64,000 nt of DNA from Pseudomonadota bacterium (GCA_021782365.1 JAJXVB010000001.1:1-64000); one strand, 5' to 3'; counted from the stretch's first letter, positions 48,426 through 58,244 are shown. The notes: generated from the sequence alone by a model not told the origin. Translations and numbers: made by a program.

Positions 48426-48772
48426 CACAAACCCCACAGTATCTGGAAAGACCAGATCGCATAGACGATCAGGGTCAGGATCACCAGCACATGGATCAAA
48501 AAGCGCAGCCAGACGAGCTTTATATAATCCATCGCGATGTCACGCACGCCTATCCAGGCATGGTAGTAAAGGCAGACCAGAAAAAGCAGCGAGAAGGTCC
48601 GTACAGGTCCGCTTGAAAATAGAGCCGCCCACCCTGCATATCCCAGATGAGGGTGGAACGCGAGATAGACCGCAAGAGATGCGCCTCCCAGCGCCATCAC
48701 ACCTGCCGTGACCCGCTGTATCAGCCAGTCCTTGAGCCCGTAATGGGCGCCCACCACCACCCGGCTCACCAT
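48425..48772 (-). CDS. sdhD: Succinate dehydrogenase membrane anchor subunit D
   Basis: This 115-residue protein has three hydrophobic helices (about 20-42, 55-75, 88-110). It carries the quinone-site segment [16 protein letters not shown] and the heme-side histidine in [18 protein letters not shown]. The start overlaps sdhC by seven bases. Length and motifs are normal. Confidence 0.93.
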   Translation of the reverse strand: MVSRVVVGAHYGLKDWLIQRVTAGVMALGGASLAVYLAFHPHLGYAGWAALFSSGPVRTFSLLFLVCLYYHAWIGVRDIAMDYIKLVWLRFLIHVLVILTLIVYAIWSFQILWGL

Positions 48773-49140
48773 AGCCTGACTCCAATTAGAAAAGTTAAAA
48801 GAAAACTGGCCAGCAGGACCACCTTGCTGCTCTCCCTTGCCTGCTTGAGATTGCTCAACAGATGCGTGTCTATCGCGAGGTATCGCAGGCCCGCGCAGGT
48901 GTGAAAAAGCAATGCCCAGAGCAGCCCAAACAAGCCGATTTTAGCCAGAGGCATCCCGAAAAAATCCATCAATTCAGAATAGGTTTCCTCGGAGCTCAAA
49001 CTGTTTTGCAGCAGAACAAGAAAGAAAGGCAGCGCCAGAAAAAGAAGCAGGCCGCTGATGCGATGGAATATCGACACCACGCCGGGAAGCGGTAGCCTTA
49101 TCTTGTGGAGCGCCAGATGTATGGGGCGTTTTTTTTGCAT
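48766..49140 (-). CDS. sdhC: Succinate dehydrogenase cytochrome b subunit C
   Basis: This 124-residue protein has three helices. It opens [35 protein letters not shown], where HRISG is the quinone/heme signature. The heme b histidine is in [17 protein letters not shown]. The track start at 49146 is a TTG; the ATG at 49140 with GAAGG seven bases upstream is preferred. It is the first gene of the sdh-gltA-suc run and divergent from mdh. Confidence 0.93.
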   Translation of the reverse strand: MQKKRPIHLALHKIRLPLPGVVSIFHRISGLLLFLALPFFLVLLQNSLSSEETYSELMDFFGMPLAKIGLFGLLWALLFHTCAGLRYLAIDTHLLSNLKQARESSKVVLLASFLLTFLIGVRLW

Positions 49141-49204
49141 GGGCAACCTTCACGAATGCAGTCTATCGGAATGTTACTGCATGGCACAGGGAATCGAAAA
49201 GAAT

Positions 49205-49217
49205 TATGATAATCATA
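49205..49217 (+). promoter_or_regulatory. Perfect 13-bp palindrome upstream of mdh, Fur-box-like
   Basis: TATGATAATCATA is a perfect odd palindrome 22 bases before the mdh ATG, in the divergent mdh-sdhC region. Aligned with the classic 19-bp Fur consensus it matches about 13 positions (the central ten all match). It may be a Fur-type or other repressor site, or simply overlap a -10 (TATGAT). Confidence 0.4.
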
Positions 49218-49238
49218 TCATCTAACGTGGAGCGTCTC

Positions 49239-50222
49239 ATGAAAGCACCCATACGCGTCACAGTGACAGGCGCTGCAGGACAGATCGGATATGCCACCCT
49301 CTTCCGGATTGCAAACGGCGACATGCTGGGGCGCGAGCAGCCCGTTATCCTGCAGCTTCTCGACCTTGGCGACGCGCAAGGCAAGCTTTTGGGTGTGATG
49401 ATGGAACTCGAAGACTGCGCCTTCCCGCTGTTGCAGCAGGTGATCATCACGGACGACCCGAAGACCGCATTCAGGGATGCCGAGGCAGCGCTCTTGATCG
49501 GATCCCGCCCACGCGGAAAAGGCATGGAGAGGCGCGACCTTCTTGAAGCCAACGGTGCGATCTTCTCGGAACAGGGAAGGATGCTGAATGATCACGCGGC
49601 GCGTCATGTCAAGGTGCTGGTGGTCGGCAACCCGGCCAACACCAACGCGCTGATCGCGATGAAGAATGCGCCTGATCTGGATCCCAGAAACTTCAGCGCG
49701 ATGATGCGGCTTGATCACAACCGCGCGATCGCGCAGGTCGCGCAAAAACTTTTTCAGCCGATAAGGGACATCAAGAAGATGATCGTCTGGGGTAATCATT
49801 CTGGCACACAATATCCTGACCTCGACCACGCGGAGATACGCGGCAGGCTGGTTCGCGAAGTTCTAGTCGACCAGGGCTGGGTGGAAAAGGATTTCATCCC
49901 GACGGTTCAGAAGCGCGGCGCTGCGATCATCGAGGCGCGGGGTCTTTCGAGTGCGGCGAGCGCGGCGAACGCAGCGGTATCCCACATGCACGACTGGATG
50001 TTAAGCTCGCATCACAACGACTGGGTCACAATGAGCGTGCCATCGGACGGCAGCTATGGCATCCCCGAAGGCGTGATCTATGGTTTCCCTGTCACCTGCA
50101 GGCATGGCCACTACAGCATCGTGCAAAATCTGCCGATCAGCGAACTGGGCCTCAAACACATGCAAGACAGCCACCGGGAGCTTCTGGAAGAACGAGAAAT
50201 GGTAAAGCATCTACTGAGATAG
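49239..50222 (+). CDS. mdh: Malate dehydrogenase
   Basis: This 327-residue NAD-dependent enzyme interconverts malate and oxaloacetate. The dinucleotide loop is [19 protein letters not shown]. The catalytic region has [25 protein letters not shown] (Asp) and [12 protein letters not shown] (His). It is the longer betaproteobacterial/cytosolic type rather than the E. coli type. ATG 49239 has GGAG seven bases upstream. It complements the divergent sdh-gltA-suc run, so most TCA-cycle steps are clustered here. Confidence 0.97.
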   Translation: MKAPIRVTVTGAAGQIGYATLFRIANGDMLGREQPVILQLLDLGDAQGKLLGVMMELEDCAFPLLQQVIITDDPKTAFRDAEAALLIGSRPRGKGMERRDLLEANGAIFSEQGRMLNDHAARHVKVLVVGNPANTNALIAMKNAPDLDPRNFSAMMRLDHNRAIAQVAQKLFQPIRDIKKMIVWGNHSGTQYPDLDHAEIRGRLVREVLVDQGWVEKDFIPTVQKRGAAIIEARGLSSAASAANAAVSHMHDWMLSSHHNDWVTMSVPSDGSYGIPEGVIYGFPVTCRHGHYSIVQNLPISELGLKHMQDSHRELLEEREMVKHLLR

Positions 50223-50224
50223 AA

Positions 50225-51103
50225 ATGAACGAGAAATTGATGGAACGCCTGCGCGGCCATGAAGCCGCCTACCCCAAAAATCTGGAAGAGAAATTCCTGC
50301 GCGTGTTCAATCGCATCCTGGAGCTCTGGGACACGAAGGAGATAGACGATTACTTCAACGATCTTTTGATGGACACGCGGGGCGGCACGCGTCAGGGCTT
50401 TCCGCCAGAGATCGCCTCCGAAATCTTCGCATTGAGCATCGCTCATGAAAAGATACGCTCGCAAATGCGCAGGACTGTTCCATGGGAAGATGTGGAATTT
50501 TCAACCAGGGCCGCGATCGAGCGGCATGGCTATGCATTTTCCCCAAAGGGTTTTGCAAAATCGGCAGAAAATGGCAACCGCGAAGCGATTCTGCTGTTCC
50601 TGAATTCCGGGGTGGACATCGATACGCCGGACGAACGCGGCTGGACGCCCTTGATGGTCTCCACCTTCAACGGACGGGAAGAGATCGCGATTTTGCTGAT
50701 CGAAAACGGCGCGAACGTCAATGCGAGGGACAGCGCAGGCTATGGGCCACTGCACTGGGCTTCCTTCAATGGTTATGTGCGCGTGGTCGATTTGCTGATC
50801 GCAAAAGGCGCTGTCGTTGATGCTGTCAGCCAGCACGGCTGGACTCCGCTTTTGCAGGCTGCATCCCGCGGCCACCTCGAGATTACAAAACACCTCATTG
50901 ATGCCAGGGCCGATGTCAACCTCGCAAGCTTCGACGGCTGGACGCCTCTGCACAAGGCTGCCGCAAACGGTTACGCCGGCATCGTCAGGCTGCTGCTTGC
51001 AAAAGGGGCGCTGCGCAATGCGGAATATCAGGATGGCACGACCCCGATGATGCTGGCGCGCAAGAACAAGCATGAGGACATCATCGCGATCCTGGCCGCC
51101 TGA
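50225..51103 (+). CDS. Ankyrin-repeat protein
   Basis: The product has 292 residues. A helical N-terminal region (1-110) of unknown type is followed by five or so ankyrin repeats: SAENGNREAILLFLNSGVDID, GWTPLMVSTFNGREEIAILLIENGANVN, GYGPLHWASFNGYVRVVDLLIAKGAVVD, GWTPLLQAASRGHLEITKHLIDARADVN, GWTPLHKAAANGYAGIVRLLLAKGA. No signal peptide is seen, so it is probably cytoplasmic. It begins two bases after mdh and probably shares its transcript. Ankyrin repeats bind other proteins; the partner is unknown. Confidence 0.85.
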   Translation: MNEKLMERLRGHEAAYPKNLEEKFLRVFNRILELWDTKEIDDYFNDLLMDTRGGTRQGFPPEIASEIFALSIAHEKIRSQMRRTVPWEDVEFSTRAAIERHGYAFSPKGFAKSAENGNREAILLFLNSGVDIDTPDERGWTPLMVSTFNGREEIAILLIENGANVNARDSAGYGPLHWASFNGYVRVVDLLIAKGAVVDAVSQHGWTPLLQAASRGHLEITKHLIDARADVNLASFDGWTPLHKAAANGYAGIVRLLLAKGALRNAEYQDGTTPMMLARKNKHEDIIAILAA

Positions 51104-51156
51104 TCCAGCCTTGAATTTCGAAGATCCGCCTCCAGATAGCGCAGCAGGAGGTCATC

Positions 51157-51960
51157 ATGCAACACATCCGACCCGCCGCTGTCGCCGGCATGTTCTATCC
51201 CGAAAATCCTCAAGCCCTGCATCAAGAGGTGCAGGCTTATCTTGACGATGCGAAACATTGGGACTTGAAGCCCAAGGCGCTGATCGTCCCCCACGCGGGC
51301 TACATCTATTCAGGCGAAATTGCCGCTGCCGCCTATGCGACGCTTCAATCCATCGCCCACAAAATAAGCCGCGTGATCCTCTTGGGGCCTGCCCATCGCG
51401 TCGCGGTGCGCGGCATGGCACTGCCAAGCTCAGATGCATTCGCAACACCGCTTGGGAGCGTGATGATCGATGCCGAGGCGGCACAGATCGCAAGCCGGCT
51501 TCCTCATGTGGTCATAAGCGAAGCGGCGCATGCCATGGAACACTCGCTGGAAGTGCAGCTGCCCTTCCTGCAGAGCGTGCTTGGCAAATTCAAACTGCTG
51601 CCTGTTCTGGTGGGAAACGCCACGCCGGATGAAGTCGCATCATTGCTGGAATGCCTATGGGGAGGTGAGGAAACCCTGATTGTCATCAGCTCCGATCTCT
51701 CGCACTATCTGCCCTATCAAGCCGCAAAGACCACTGACGAGAAGACCGTGCAGTCCATCCTGAATTTCGAGCAGCCGATTTCGCATGAGCGGGCCTGTGG
51801 CGGCACGCCCATCAGCGGATTGATAGTGGCTGCCAGAAAACATGGATTGAACCCTCACCTTCTGGATCTCAGGAATTCAGGAGATACCGCAGGATCGCGC
51901 GACCGCGTGGTCGGCTATGCATCGCTCGCCTATACCGAGGATCGCCATCATGTCCATTGA
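51157..51960 (+). CDS. amrB: AmmeMemoRadiSam system protein B (Memo-like)
   Basis: This 267-residue protein is of the Memo family, related in fold to LigB-type dioxygenases. It begins IRPAAVAGMFYPENPQALHQEVQ, then has PKALIVPHAGYIYSGEIAAAAYA (metal-histidine region), HSLEVQLPFLQ and ISSDLSHYLPYQ. The three genes encoding AMMECR1, Memo and a radical SAM protein often occur together, but their joint function is not settled. Its end overlaps the next gene by 11 bases. Confidence 0.92.
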   Translation: MQHIRPAAVAGMFYPENPQALHQEVQAYLDDAKHWDLKPKALIVPHAGYIYSGEIAAAAYATLQSIAHKISRVILLGPAHRVAVRGMALPSSDAFATPLGSVMIDAEAAQIASRLPHVVISEAAHAMEHSLEVQLPFLQSVLGKFKLLPVLVGNATPDEVASLLECLWGGEETLIVISSDLSHYLPYQAAKTTDEKTVQSILNFEQPISHERACGGTPISGLIVAARKHGLNPHLLDLRNSGDTAGSRDRVVGYASLAYTEDRHHVH

Positions 51961-52504
51961 CGAGGGGGCGATACTGCTGCCGATCGCAAGATCAGCCATT
52001 GCCAAGGAACTGGGCATCCCTCACTTTGCCTCCGAATCCGGGACATGGCTTGAAAAACCAGGCGCATGCTTTGTCACGCTGACGCAAAAAGGCAGGCTGC
52101 GCGGCTGCATCGGATCGCTTCAGCCGCACCAGACGCTGCTTTCAGACCTGAAGAAGAATGCCGTCTCCGCAGCCTTCCACGATCCGCGCTTCGATCCACT
52201 CACAAAGTTGGAGCTTCCTCAAACGACCATCGAGATTTCGCTTCTGGATGACGCGAAGACCATCGAGTTCAGAAACGAAACCGATGCGCTTTCCAGGCTA
52301 CGTCCAGGCCAGGATGGCGTGATATTCGAATTTTCAAGGCATCGCAGCACCTTTTTGCCACAGGTATGGGAACAGCTCCCGGAGCCCGATCAATTCATGG
52401 CGCATTTGAAACGCAAGGCGGGGTTGCCCGAGGATTTCTGGCATCCGGAGATCAGGCTTGCGCGCTACTCCGTCAGGAAATACAGCGAATCCGAATACGC
52501 ATAA
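51950..52504 (+). CDS. amrA: AmmeMemoRadiSam system protein A (AMMECR1 domain)
   Basis: This 184-residue AMMECR1-type protein has GACFVTLTQKGRLRGCIGSLQPHQTLLSDLKKNAVSAAFHDPRF (the LRGCIG hallmark), LELPQTTIEISLLDD, PGQDGVIFEF, and FLPQVWEQLPEPDQFMAHLKRKAGLPEDFW. The molecular role is unknown; human AMMECR1 is linked to disease. The track start is 11 codons earlier; ATG 51950 overlaps the Memo gene. Confidence 0.92.
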   Translation: MSIDEGAILLPIARSAIAKELGIPHFASESGTWLEKPGACFVTLTQKGRLRGCIGSLQPHQTLLSDLKKNAVSAAFHDPRFDPLTKLELPQTTIEISLLDDAKTIEFRNETDALSRLRPGQDGVIFEFSRHRSTFLPQVWEQLPEPDQFMAHLKRKAGLPEDFWHPEIRLARYSVRKYSESEYA

Positions 52505-52514
52505 GGAGCCGCAA

Positions 52515-53603
52515 ATGGACGAACCCATAAGCCCGGAAGAACGCTATCCCGCCAAATACTGGCACCTGCTCTCCGACGGCCGGATACAGTGCGACCTTTG
52601 CCCCAGGGACTGCAAGCTTCACGAAGGCCAGCGCGGCGCCTGCTATGTGAGAGGGCGGGTGAACGATGCGATGGTGCTCACGACCTATGGCAGGTCTTCC
52701 GGATTCTGCGTCGACCCGATCGAAAAAAAACCGCTCAATCATTTCTATCCCGGAAGCAGCGTGCTTTCCTTCGGCACAGCAGGCTGCAACCTCGCGTGCA
52801 AATTCTGCCAGAACTGGGACATCTCGAAGTCGCGAAGCTTTGACAAGCTGGCCGACGAGGCAAGCCCCGAGGCAATCGCGAGAAGCGCAGAGCATCTGGG
52901 ATGCAAAAGTGTGGCGTTCACCTACAACGATCCTGTTATATTCGCCGAATATGCGATGGATGTGAGCGATGCGTGCCATGCGCATGGCATCAAGACGGTT
53001 GCCGTGACCGCCGGCTACATACATGAGGCCGCACGCCGCGAATTTTTCTCAAAGATCGATGCCGCGAACGTGGACCTCAAGGGATTTACCGACGAATTCT
53101 ATTTCAAACAGTGCGGCGCCCACCTGGAACCCGTGAAGGAAACGCTGAGATACCTCTGCAACGAAACCAATGTATGGGTGGAAATCACGACACTTCTGAT
53201 ACCCGGCCTCAACGACAGCGAGGACGAGATCGCTGCGATGAGCGAATGGATCGCAAAGGCGCTGGGGCGGGATGTGCCGCTGCACTTCACCGCCTTTCAT
53301 CCTGACTACAAGATGACGGACAGGCCGCCGACTCCTCCTAGGACGCTGATCAAGGCCCGTGAGATCGCGCTACAGGCAGGGCTCCACTATGTCTACACCG
53401 GAAATGTGCACAATATCGCGGGCGACACCACGCATTGTCCTTCATGCCACAGCGACCTGATCGTGCGGGACTGGTATGAGATCAAGGAATACCGGCTCAC
53501 AAGAGATGGCCATTGCCCTGACTGCGATGCGGCCATCGCCGGTCATTTCGAAAGCTTCGTCAAAGCCTATGGACGCCACCGCATGAAGGTGATTCCATCC
53601 TGA
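52515..53603 (+). CDS. amrS: AmmeMemoRadiSam system radical SAM enzyme
   Basis: This 362-residue radical SAM protein has the cluster motif CNLACKFCQNW (C-x3-C-x2-C). An N-terminal cysteine block precedes it (CDLCPRDCKLHEGQRGACYVRG). Other features are AFTYNDPVIFAEYAMDV, LKGFTDEFYFKQCG and a C-terminal zinc-like set (CPSCHSDL...CPDCDAAI). It resembles pyruvate-formate-lyase-activating enzymes. AAGGAG overlaps the previous stop and lies six bases before ATG 52515. It completes the triad with Memo and AMMECR1. Confidence 0.93.
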   Translation: MDEPISPEERYPAKYWHLLSDGRIQCDLCPRDCKLHEGQRGACYVRGRVNDAMVLTTYGRSSGFCVDPIEKKPLNHFYPGSSVLSFGTAGCNLACKFCQNWDISKSRSFDKLADEASPEAIARSAEHLGCKSVAFTYNDPVIFAEYAMDVSDACHAHGIKTVAVTAGYIHEAARREFFSKIDAANVDLKGFTDEFYFKQCGAHLEPVKETLRYLCNETNVWVEITTLLIPGLNDSEDEIAAMSEWIAKALGRDVPLHFTAFHPDYKMTDRPPTPPRTLIKAREIALQAGLHYVYTGNVHNIAGDTTHCPSCHSDLIVRDWYEIKEYRLTRDGHCPDCDAAIAGHFESFVKAYGRHRMKVIPS

Positions 53604-53760
53604 GCGATGCAGCCTGCCTTCAATTTCCAGACGCAAATCCATCATAAAAAAACGGAAATGGCTAACTCTTTCATAGATATAAACTTTGTATAGAAAATTT
53701 CTGGCCTCGAGTCTGAATCTGCGGTAATATCGCTCGCGTATCGACAATGGCAATGCTTGC

Positions 53761-56700
53761 ATGGCAACTTCCAATGAAAGGTCAAAAGACCTGGAACGCT
53801 CTCCCCTGATCTATCTGCCTGTGGAGGACCCTGAGCTCTCATCTCTCTTGTCAGCCCAAGGTTACCGGATCGAAATCATCGCAACAACGGATGCGCTGCT
53901 CTCGGCCTATCGCTCAAGGATGCATCCGGATGTCGTGGTGATGGACATTGCAAATCTGAACGAGTTGGCGCTTGCCGAAATCAAGGCAAACGGCAGCTGC
54001 CTCGTGCTGCTCATCGATGACGACATGGATTCTCGCCTGCTCGCTTTCAAGAAGGGCGCCTGCAACTATCTAACAAAGCCGCTCGATGCGCAAAGGATGG
54101 TCCATCTATTGAACATCCTGACCTGCAGGCCGCCTTTAACGCCTTACCGCGTTCTGCTTGTGGGTGAAATGACTTTTGAGGCTAGCACGCTGCGCTCTGC
54201 CGGAATGGCGATCCATGCCATATCGAATGACCCTGGCTTTGCGCTCGAGGCGATGGCGCATTTTTCGCCAGATCTGGTGCTGATCGACATGGACGATGAA
54301 AAAGGGCCTGCGATCGCGGCGATTCTGCGCGAGCGGAATGCGCATTTGCCCATCCTTCTTTTCTCGCAGGAACCTGCCGTACAACAGCAGCAGCTCGCAT
54401 TCCGCCTGGATTGCGATGCAGTCCTGCCAAAATCCTTGCCTACAAAGCATCTCATCAATATCGTTTCAGCCAGGGCGAGAATGGCCAGGCAGAAAAGTTC
54501 CGCCATGAAGCGCCTCAAGAACGCCCTCTACAAGCGGGAGCGCGAGCACCTGGCATTAAACCAGCACGCCATCGTCAGCTTCACAGATCACAAAGGCAAC
54601 ATCACCTATGTCAACGACAAGTTCTGCGAGATCAGCGGCTACGGAAGAGAAGAGCTTATCGGCCAGAACCACCGGCTTTTGAAGTCGGAAGAACACCCGC
54701 CAGAATTCTATAAGAAACTCTGGAGCACGATTGCAAACGGCAGGCTCTGGCAGGGAGAGATATGCAACCGGCGCAAAGACGGCAGCCTTTACTGGGTTGA
54801 GTCCACGATCACGCCCTTTATGGACGGCGACGGGAAGCCCCATCAATACATCTCGATACGCACCGACATCACCCATGTGAAGGCAGCCGAGGTCGCGCTT
54901 GAACGCCACAAGGAGAGGCTGCGGCGCGGCCAGAACTTCGCCAATCTCGGCACCTGGGACTGGAACATTGAAACCGGCGAGCTTTACTGGACTGAGCGCA
55001 TCGCTCCGCTTTTCGGCTACCCTGAGGGAGCGCTCGAGACTTCCTACGAAAATTTCCTTGCCGCGATCCACCCCGAAGACAGGGATTCCGTGGTCAATGC
55101 GGTCAATACCTGCATTGAAAATGACCAGCCCTACGAGATCGAGCACCGCGTGGTGTGGCCCGACGGGACGGTGCGCTGGCTGCTCGAGAAGGGTGCTGTT
55201 GTGCGGGACAGAAATGGCAAGCCGCTGCAGATGCTGGGGGTCGTTCAGGACATAGACGCACGCAAGCGGATCGAGACCGCGCTTCATGAACGCGAGCGCG
55301 AGCTTCAGGAGGCGCAGAAGATGGCGCATATCGGCAGCTGGAGCGCTGATCTTGTCACCGGAGAGCTCTTCTGGTCCGACGAGATATACCGCATCTTCGG
55401 TCTAAATCCGGATAGTTTCAAGCCGACTGTCCAGGCTTTCAGAGATGCAGTGCATCCCCTTGATATCGAACATGTGATGGAAAGCGAAAGGAAAGCGGAA
55501 CGCACAGGGCTGCACGACGTAGTGCACCGCATAATTCGCCCGGATGGATCGGTGCGCTACGTGCATGAGTTGGCAAAAGGAAAAAGCGATGTGCAAGGAA
55601 AGCTTCTGAGTCTGTCGGGCACGGTGCAGGATGTCACCGATGCAAAAGAGGCAGAGGAACGCATTGCGCTCTTCCAGCGCATCTTTTCAGCCTCCAGTCA
55701 GTGCGTAGGCATAGCCGATAAGGAAGGGTGCCTTGTATACATCAATCAGGCTCATGAAAGCATGCTGGGCTACAGCAAAGAAGAAGTTTTGGGAAAACCT
55801 TTTGCCATGTTCCTTCCGGAAGAGGATGCGCAGAGGGTTACTCAAGAAATCATGGGGACAATCTCCAAGGGATTGAGATGGTCTGGAATGCTGACTCTCA
55901 AACGCAAAGACGGCAGCCGTTTCACTTCGGTCAGCCACATCGATTTCGTGACCGATTCAAACGGGAGAATCCAGAACCTCTTCAACATCTTTTCGGATTT
56001 CAGCGAGGAAATGGAAAGAAGGAACGAGCTTTCGCGCGCCAAGGATGCAGCCGACAGGGCCAATCAGGCCAAGTCGGAATTTCTCTCCAGCATGAGCCAT
56101 GAGCTGCGCACGCCGATGAATGCGATCTTGGGCTTTGCACAGCTCATGCAATACGACGACAAGCTCTCGGAAGAAAACAAGGACAGCGTGCACGAAATCC
56201 TGAAGGCCGGAGATCATCTCTTGACGCTCATCAACGAGGTGCTGGATTTGGCAAAAGTAGAATCCGGACACATCGATCTCTCTATCGAGCCAGTGGAAGT
56301 CTGCGCAGTCGTCGAGGAATGCCTGAACCTTGTCGGACCATTGGCAGAAAAACGACACATTGCGCTAGATCATTCAGGCCTATCGGGCATCTATGTGCGC
56401 GCCGACCGCCTGCGTTTGAAGCAGGCATTGCTGAATCTTCTGTCCAATGCGATCAAGTACAACCATGAGCGCGGCAGCGTCAGGATCGAAGTGATGCATA
56501 AAGAACCTGACCGCCTCAAGATTTGCGTGATAGACAACGGAATAGGCATTTCGGAAGAAAATCTTCTAGATCTTTTCCAGCCCTTCAACCGCCTGGATGC
56601 GCAAGGCAGCATAGAAGGAACCGGCATTGGCCTTACCATCACGAAGCGCATCGTCGAAATGATGGGAGGCACAATCGAGGTCGAAAGCCAGGTAGGCCTG

Positions 56701-57177
56701 GGCAGCACCTTCCTGATAGAACTGCCGACAGAAACCATGACTGAATGCGAAAAACAGGATCAGCCGGCTAGTCATGGCAAGCCCGCTGAAAAATATAGCC
56801 TCTCTCACACCGTGCTCTACATCGAGGACAATCCTGCGAACCTGAAGCTGGTCGCACAGCTCCTGGGGCAGCGCAGGCACATCAATCTGCTCACCGCGCA
56901 TACACCTGTACTCGGGCTCGAGCTTGCAGAGACCCGGAAGCCCGATCTGATCCTGCTCGACATCAACATGCCAGGCATGAATGGCTACCAGCTGCTCAAG
57001 AGGCTAAAGGCAGATGAAAACCTGAAAGGCATACCCGTGATCGCGCTGACTGCGAATGCGATGCCCAGGGATGCCGAACGCAGCATGAAAGCGGGTTTTT
57101 CGGCCTATCTCACAAAACCGCTCAACGTAACCGAATTTTTTGGCACCCTGGACCGCCACCTTGAGGGCGGAAAATGA
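53761..57177 (+). CDS. Multi-PAS hybrid histidine kinase with receiver domains at both ends
   Basis: This 1138-residue protein has no clear membrane helix. Two receiver-like domains come first (about 15-125 and 128-240); the first keeps VVVMDI and TKP, the second has LVLIDMDDE and PKS. Four PAS domains follow (about 258-378, 385-505, 510-630 and 640-755), the middle two of PAS_3 type with PAC exits. HisKA (FLSSMSHELRTPMNA, H780) and HATPase (NLLSNAIKYN, DNGIGI, GTGIGLTI) lead to a C-terminal receiver (LILLDINMPG, D1067). The stop overlaps the HD-GYP gene (ATGA), so it probably drives that c-di-GMP phosphodiesterase. Confidence 0.93.
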   Translation: MATSNERSKDLERSPLIYLPVEDPELSSLLSAQGYRIEIIATTDALLSAYRSRMHPDVVVMDIANLNELALAEIKANGSCLVLLIDDDMDSRLLAFKKGACNYLTKPLDAQRMVHLLNILTCRPPLTPYRVLLVGEMTFEASTLRSAGMAIHAISNDPGFALEAMAHFSPDLVLIDMDDEKGPAIAAILRERNAHLPILLFSQEPAVQQQQLAFRLDCDAVLPKSLPTKHLINIVSARARMARQKSSAMKRLKNALYKREREHLALNQHAIVSFTDHKGNITYVNDKFCEISGYGREELIGQNHRLLKSEEHPPEFYKKLWSTIANGRLWQGEICNRRKDGSLYWVESTITPFMDGDGKPHQYISIRTDITHVKAAEVALERHKERLRRGQNFANLGTWDWNIETGELYWTERIAPLFGYPEGALETSYENFLAAIHPEDRDSVVNAVNTCIENDQPYEIEHRVVWPDGTVRWLLEKGAVVRDRNGKPLQMLGVVQDIDARKRIETALHERERELQEAQKMAHIGSWSADLVTGELFWSDEIYRIFGLNPDSFKPTVQAFRDAVHPLDIEHVMESERKAERTGLHDVVHRIIRPDGSVRYVHELAKGKSDVQGKLLSLSGTVQDVTDAKEAEERIALFQRIFSASSQCVGIADKEGCLVYINQAHESMLGYSKEEVLGKPFAMFLPEEDAQRVTQEIMGTISKGLRWSGMLTLKRKDGSRFTSVSHIDFVTDSNGRIQNLFNIFSDFSEEMERRNELSRAKDAADRANQAKSEFLSSMSHELRTPMNAILGFAQLMQYDDKLSEENKDSVHEILKAGDHLLTLINEVLDLAKVESGHIDLSIEPVEVCAVVEECLNLVGPLAEKRHIALDHSGLSGIYVRADRLRLKQALLNLLSNAIKYNHERGSVRIEVMHKEPDRLKICVIDNGIGISEENLLDLFQPFNRLDAQGSIEGTGIGLTITKRIVEMMGGTIEVESQVGLGSTFLIELPTETMTECEKQDQPASHGKPAEKYSLSHTVLYIEDNPANLKLVAQLLGQRRHINLLTAHTPVLGLELAETRKPDLILLDINMPGMNGYQLLKRLKADENLKGIPVIALTANAMPRDAERSMKAGFSAYLTKPLNVTEFFGTLDRHLEGGK

Positions 57178-58238
57178 ACATGAACATCATGAAATCAGGA
57201 CGTATCCTCATCGTCGATGACGAGTCCGTCAATCTGAAGCTGCTCGAGAAGCTGCTCAATGCGCACGGTTATCTCAACATCGATCCCGTGGACGATGCGC
57301 GGGAAGTCATCGCACACTATCAGGCGATGCGCCCTGACCTGATCCTGCTCGACATCAACATGCCGCATCTGGACGGCTATCAGGTGATGGAGCAGCTAAA
57401 AGCGCTGGATGACCCGCTGATGCCTCCCATCGTCATCCTGACCGCCCAGCATGACAAAAGCTATTTGCTTCGTGCGCTGTCATTGGGCGCCCGGGATTTT
57501 GTCACCAAACCACTGGACACAAGCGAACTTTTGATGCGCGTGCGCAATCTGCTGGATGCGCATCTTGCTCACCGCATGATGCACGACCAGAAGAAGGTCC
57601 TGGAAGAGCTCGTCGCAGCGCGCACCGAGGCGCTGCGACGCACCCAGCTCCAGGTTGTGCAGCGCCTCGGAATGGCTGCAGAATACAGGGACGAGGAAAC
57701 CGGCGGCCATATCCTGCGCATGAGCCACATTTCCGCACTGCTTGCCCGTTCCATAGGCTGGAGCGATGCACAATGCGATCTGATCCTGAATGCAAGTCCG
57801 ATGCACGACATCGGCAAGATCGGCATACCCGATGCAATTTTACTGAAACCAGGAAGGTTCGAGCCTCATGAGTGGGAAATCATGAAGACGCATGCCGCAA
57901 TAGGAGGCAAACTCCTGGCTGGCGACGACTCAGACCTTTTGCAAATGGCGCGCGAAATCGCGCTCACCCATCATGAAAAATGGGATGGCAGCGGATATCC
58001 AAACGGCCTTTCCGGATCAGACATCCCCATGTCAGGGCGCATCGCCGCGCTGGCGGACGTGTTCGACGCGCTGACATCTTCCCGTCCCTACAAGAAGCCA
58101 TGGAAAGTGGAAGATGCGGTGAAGTTCATAGAGGAAAACCGGGGCAAGCATTTCGATCCGATGCTGGTTGATATTTTCCTGCTCAAGCTGCCTCAAGTCC
58201 TTGAGATCAGCAGCCGGTACGATGAGACAGAAGCCTGA
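57174..58238 (+). CDS. Response regulator with HD-GYP phosphodiesterase output
   Basis: The product has 354 residues. The receiver has DD (15-16) and phospho-acceptor D60 in LILLDINMPH; TKP is at 111-113. The HD-GYP domain (about 155-345) has the HD pair H211-D212 in SPMHDIGKIG, HHE (266-268) and GYP (274-276) in KWDGSGYPNGL, and AALADVFDALTSSRPYK. All residues for c-di-GMP hydrolysis to GMP via pGpG are present. It is coupled to the upstream hybrid kinase by ATGA. Convergent genes begin only six bases beyond the stop. Confidence 0.95.
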   Translation: MNMNIMKSGRILIVDDESVNLKLLEKLLNAHGYLNIDPVDDAREVIAHYQAMRPDLILLDINMPHLDGYQVMEQLKALDDPLMPPIVILTAQHDKSYLLRALSLGARDFVTKPLDTSELLMRVRNLLDAHLAHRMMHDQKKVLEELVAARTEALRRTQLQVVQRLGMAAEYRDEETGGHILRMSHISALLARSIGWSDAQCDLILNASPMHDIGKIGIPDAILLKPGRFEPHEWEIMKTHAAIGGKLLAGDDSDLLQMAREIALTHHEKWDGSGYPNGLSGSDIPMSGRIAALADVFDALTSSRPYKKPWKVEDAVKFIEENRGKHFDPMLVDIFLLKLPQVLEISSRYDETEA

Positions 58239-58244
58239 TCCGCT

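Noticed and set aside
49182-49197. TGGCAC resembling a sigma-54 -24 element upstream of mdh
   Set aside because: The -12 part (TTGC) is missing at the required spacing.
53442-53774. 110-residue minus-strand ORF at the end of the radical SAM gene
   Set aside because: Mostly antisense to amrS, with no motif and a start inside the hybrid-kinase gene.
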